Made by a program: the position numbers and the translations under genes
Assembly: GCF_963576545.1 (NCBI RefSeq)
Contig: NW_026870491.1
Span: forward strand, 62,001-126,000
DNA: 64,000 nucleotides
Reading direction: 5' to 3'
DNA from: Limanda limanda
Lineage: Eukaryota > Chordata > Actinopteri > Pleuronectiformes > Pleuronectidae
Part shown: piece by piece, positions 62,492 through 64,000 of the stretch
Layout of the letters: every line of letters starts with the position of its first letter
Position numbering within the stretch: position 1 is the first letter of the stretch
Notes under the pieces: model-generated
Databases searched by the model: none
What the model was told of the DNA's origin: nothing
What the model saw: the letters and a program-made list of their open reading frames with translations, nothing else

Positions 62492-64000
62492 GATATTCTT
62501 GAATAACTTTTTTTGTGAAGGTCGGAGAGACTTGCAAGTAGGCTCTACCCCCACTAAATGGGGTAGCGCGCATCGATCGGTACCATCCTTGAGCTTCTCC
62601 GACTTTCGGAAGGGTTAGGGTTAGGGTTAGGGATGAAAGCACATAGGAGAAAGAGATATTCTTGAATAACTTTTTTTGTGAAGGTCGGAGAGACTTGCAA
62701 GTAGGCTCTACCCCCACTAAATGGGGTAGCGCGCATCGATCGGTACCATCCTTGAGCTTCTCCGACTTTCGGAAGGGTTAGGGTTAGGGTTAGGGATGAA
62801 AGCACATAGGAGAAAGAGATATTCTTGAATAACTTTTTTTGTGAAGGTCGGAGAGACTTGCAAGTAGGCTCTACCCCCACTAAATGGGGTAGTGCGCATC
62901 GATCGGTACCATCCTTGAGCTTCTCCGACTTTCGGAAGGGTTAGGGTTAGGGTTAGGGATGAAAGCACATAGGAGAAAGAGATATTCTTGAATAACTTTT
63001 TTTGTGAAGGTCGGAGAGACTTGGAAAGTGGTTGCATCTGGACTAATTTGGGTCCTGCGGATCGATTGGTACCATCCCCGAGCTTGTACGACCTTCGGAA
63101 GAGGTCGACCGACGAAATTCCCCCAAATCTGAGGAGATATTCTTGAATAACTTTTTTTGTGAAGGTCGGAGAGACTTGCAAGTAGGCTCTACCCCCACTA
63201 AATGGGGTAGCGCACATCGATCGGTACCATCCTTGAGCTTCTCCGACTTTCGGAAGGGTTAGGGTTAGGGTTAGGGATGAAAGCACATAGGAGAAAGAGA
63301 TATTCTTGAATAACTTTTTTTGTGAAGGTCGGAGAGACTTGCAAGTAGGCTCTACCCCCACTAAATGGGGTAGCGCGCATCGATCGGTACCATCCTTGAG
63401 CTTCTCCGACTTTCGGAAGGGTTAGGGTTAGGGTTAGGGATGAAAGCACATAGGAGAAAGAGATATTCTTGAATAACTTTTTTTGTGAAGGTCGGAGAGA
63501 CTTGGAAAGTGGTTGCATCTGGACTAATTTGGGTCCTGCGGATCGATTGGTACCATCCCCGAGCTTGTACGACCTTCGGAAGAGGTCGACCGACGAAATT
63601 CCCCCAAATCTGAGGAGATATTCTTGAATAACTTTTTTTGTGAAGGTCGGAGAGACTTGCAAGTAGGCTTTACCCCCACTAAATGGGGTAGCGCGCATCG
63701 ATCGGTACCATCCTTGAGCTTCTCCGACTTTCGGAAGGGTTAGGGTTAGGGTTAGGGATGAAAGCACATAGGAGAAAGAGATATTCTTGAATAACTTTTT
63801 TTGTGAAGGTCGGAGAGACTTGCAAGTAGGCTCTACCCCCACTAAATGGGGTAGCGCGCATCGATCGGTACCATCCTTGAGCTTCTCCGACTTTCGGAAG
63901 GGTTAGGGTTAGGGTTAGGGATGAAAGCACATAGGAGAAAGAGATATTCTTGAATAACTTTTTTTTGAAGGTCGGAGAGACTTGGAAAGTGGTTGCATCT
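62492..64000 (+). repeat. 1,451-bp tandem duplicate and truncated B at the right edge
   Basis: Seven A, two B and 58 bases of a third B. The nine monomers A-A-A-B-A-A-B-A-A repeat those at 61,041-62,491. Shared markers are TAGTGCGC (near 61,441 and 62,892), TAGCGCAC (near 61,752 and 63,203) and GCTTTACCCC (near 62,218 and 63,669). The final partial B has a T8 tract at 63,959-63,966, matching the 1-bp loss seen once elsewhere. Confidence 0.87.

Larger units (their letters stand above)
1..64000 (+). repeat. Two-monomer (A 163 bp / B 155 bp) satellite array with embedded TTAGGG repeats
   Basis: Every base belongs to one of two monomers that both begin with GATATTCTTGAATAAC and lie head to tail on the same strand. 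I count 247 A (163 bp) and 154 B (155 bp); the first B lacks its first 3 bases and the last B stops after 58. The distances between AA doublets are all 163 + 318n, which shows that B is always flanked by A. Only 31 bases are missing relative to perfect monomer lengths: five 6-bp losses and one 1-bp loss. A carries (TTAGGG)3, the telomere unit of many animals, filamentous fungi and kinetoplastids. This points to a eukaryotic subtelomeric or interstitial telomere-satellite array (inference). No unique sequence, gene or mobile element is present. Each monomer normally contains a GGTACC (KpnI) site, which predicts a ladder of about 155-163 bp in a digest. Confidence 0.97.

Noticed and set aside
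851..63930. Dozens of minus-strand ORFs of 60-1,168 codons as genes
   Set aside because: They overlap each other at every AA doublet, start at GTG or mid-repeat ATG, translate the telomere repeat (TLTLTL or NPNPNP), and their ends are set only by the frame shift of the 163-bp unit.
1..64000. CRISPR array
   Set aside because: Repeats are 155-163 bp with no unique spacers between them; the whole unit repeats, and TTAGGG tracts indicate a eukaryotic satellite.
1..64000. Retrotransposon, terminal inverted repeats or target-site duplications
   Set aside because: All units share one orientation, and no interruption, coding domain or non-satellite junction appears anywhere.
1..64000. rRNA spacer or other rDNA repeat
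   Set aside because: No rRNA-like sequence is present and the period is far too short.

Overview
The whole 64,000-base window is one uninterrupted head-to-tail satellite DNA array. I find no gene, RNA gene, transposon, CRISPR array or unique sequence. Two related monomers tile the window completely: A (163 bp, about 47% GC) and B (155 bp, about 48% GC). I count 247 A and 154 B, with the first and last B cut by the window edges. The total length fits these monomer sizes exactly once five 6-bp deletions and one 1-bp deletion inside the array are allowed for. All monomers point the same way. B is never next to another B. The array is therefore AB dimers of 318 bp, broken by AA doublets or longer A runs of up to six.

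Every A monomer carries three TTAGGG hexamers preceded by GGG. This gives four G3 tracts separated by TTA, the minimal telomeric G-quadruplex motif. TTAGGG is the telomere repeat of vertebrates, many other animals, filamentous fungi, kinetoplastids and several other protists, so the source is a eukaryote and the array is probably subtelomeric, or a large interstitial telomere-satellite block. I cannot name the species. The 155-163 bp monomer length is close to one nucleosome with a short linker. A and B are colinear without indels over their first 123 bases, and the homology stops exactly where the telomeric hexamers begin in A.

Layout. The array can be read as 'phrases' between AA doublets, each 163 + 318n bp long. 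From 1 to 7.8 kb phrases are mostly n = 1-3. An A-rich core lies at about 7.8-10.2 kb. Phrases of n = 1 or 4 fill 10.2-14.1 kb, and 1,117-bp phrases (n = 3) fill 14.1-18.5 kb. The first 9,988 bases recur at 15,355-25,342 (shift 15,354 bp) with every marker variant I checked preserved. The A-rich core recurs again near 33.9-39.8 kb (shift 12,470-12,476) and 57.5-62.5 kb (shift 23,629). Between the cores, phrases lengthen to n = 4 (27.3-31.6 kb), 9 (39.8-42.8 kb), 6, 7 and 10 (44-57.5 kb). The right end holds a fresh 1,451-bp tandem duplication.

The minus strand has very long stop-free frames, up to 1,168 codons, because the AB dimer (318 bp) is a multiple of three. I regard these as a by-product of repetition and not as genes. 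The features of most interest are the telomeric G4 motif in every A unit, the ordered higher-order grammar, the layered recent duplications, and the many recurrent variants that are transitions at CpG sites.
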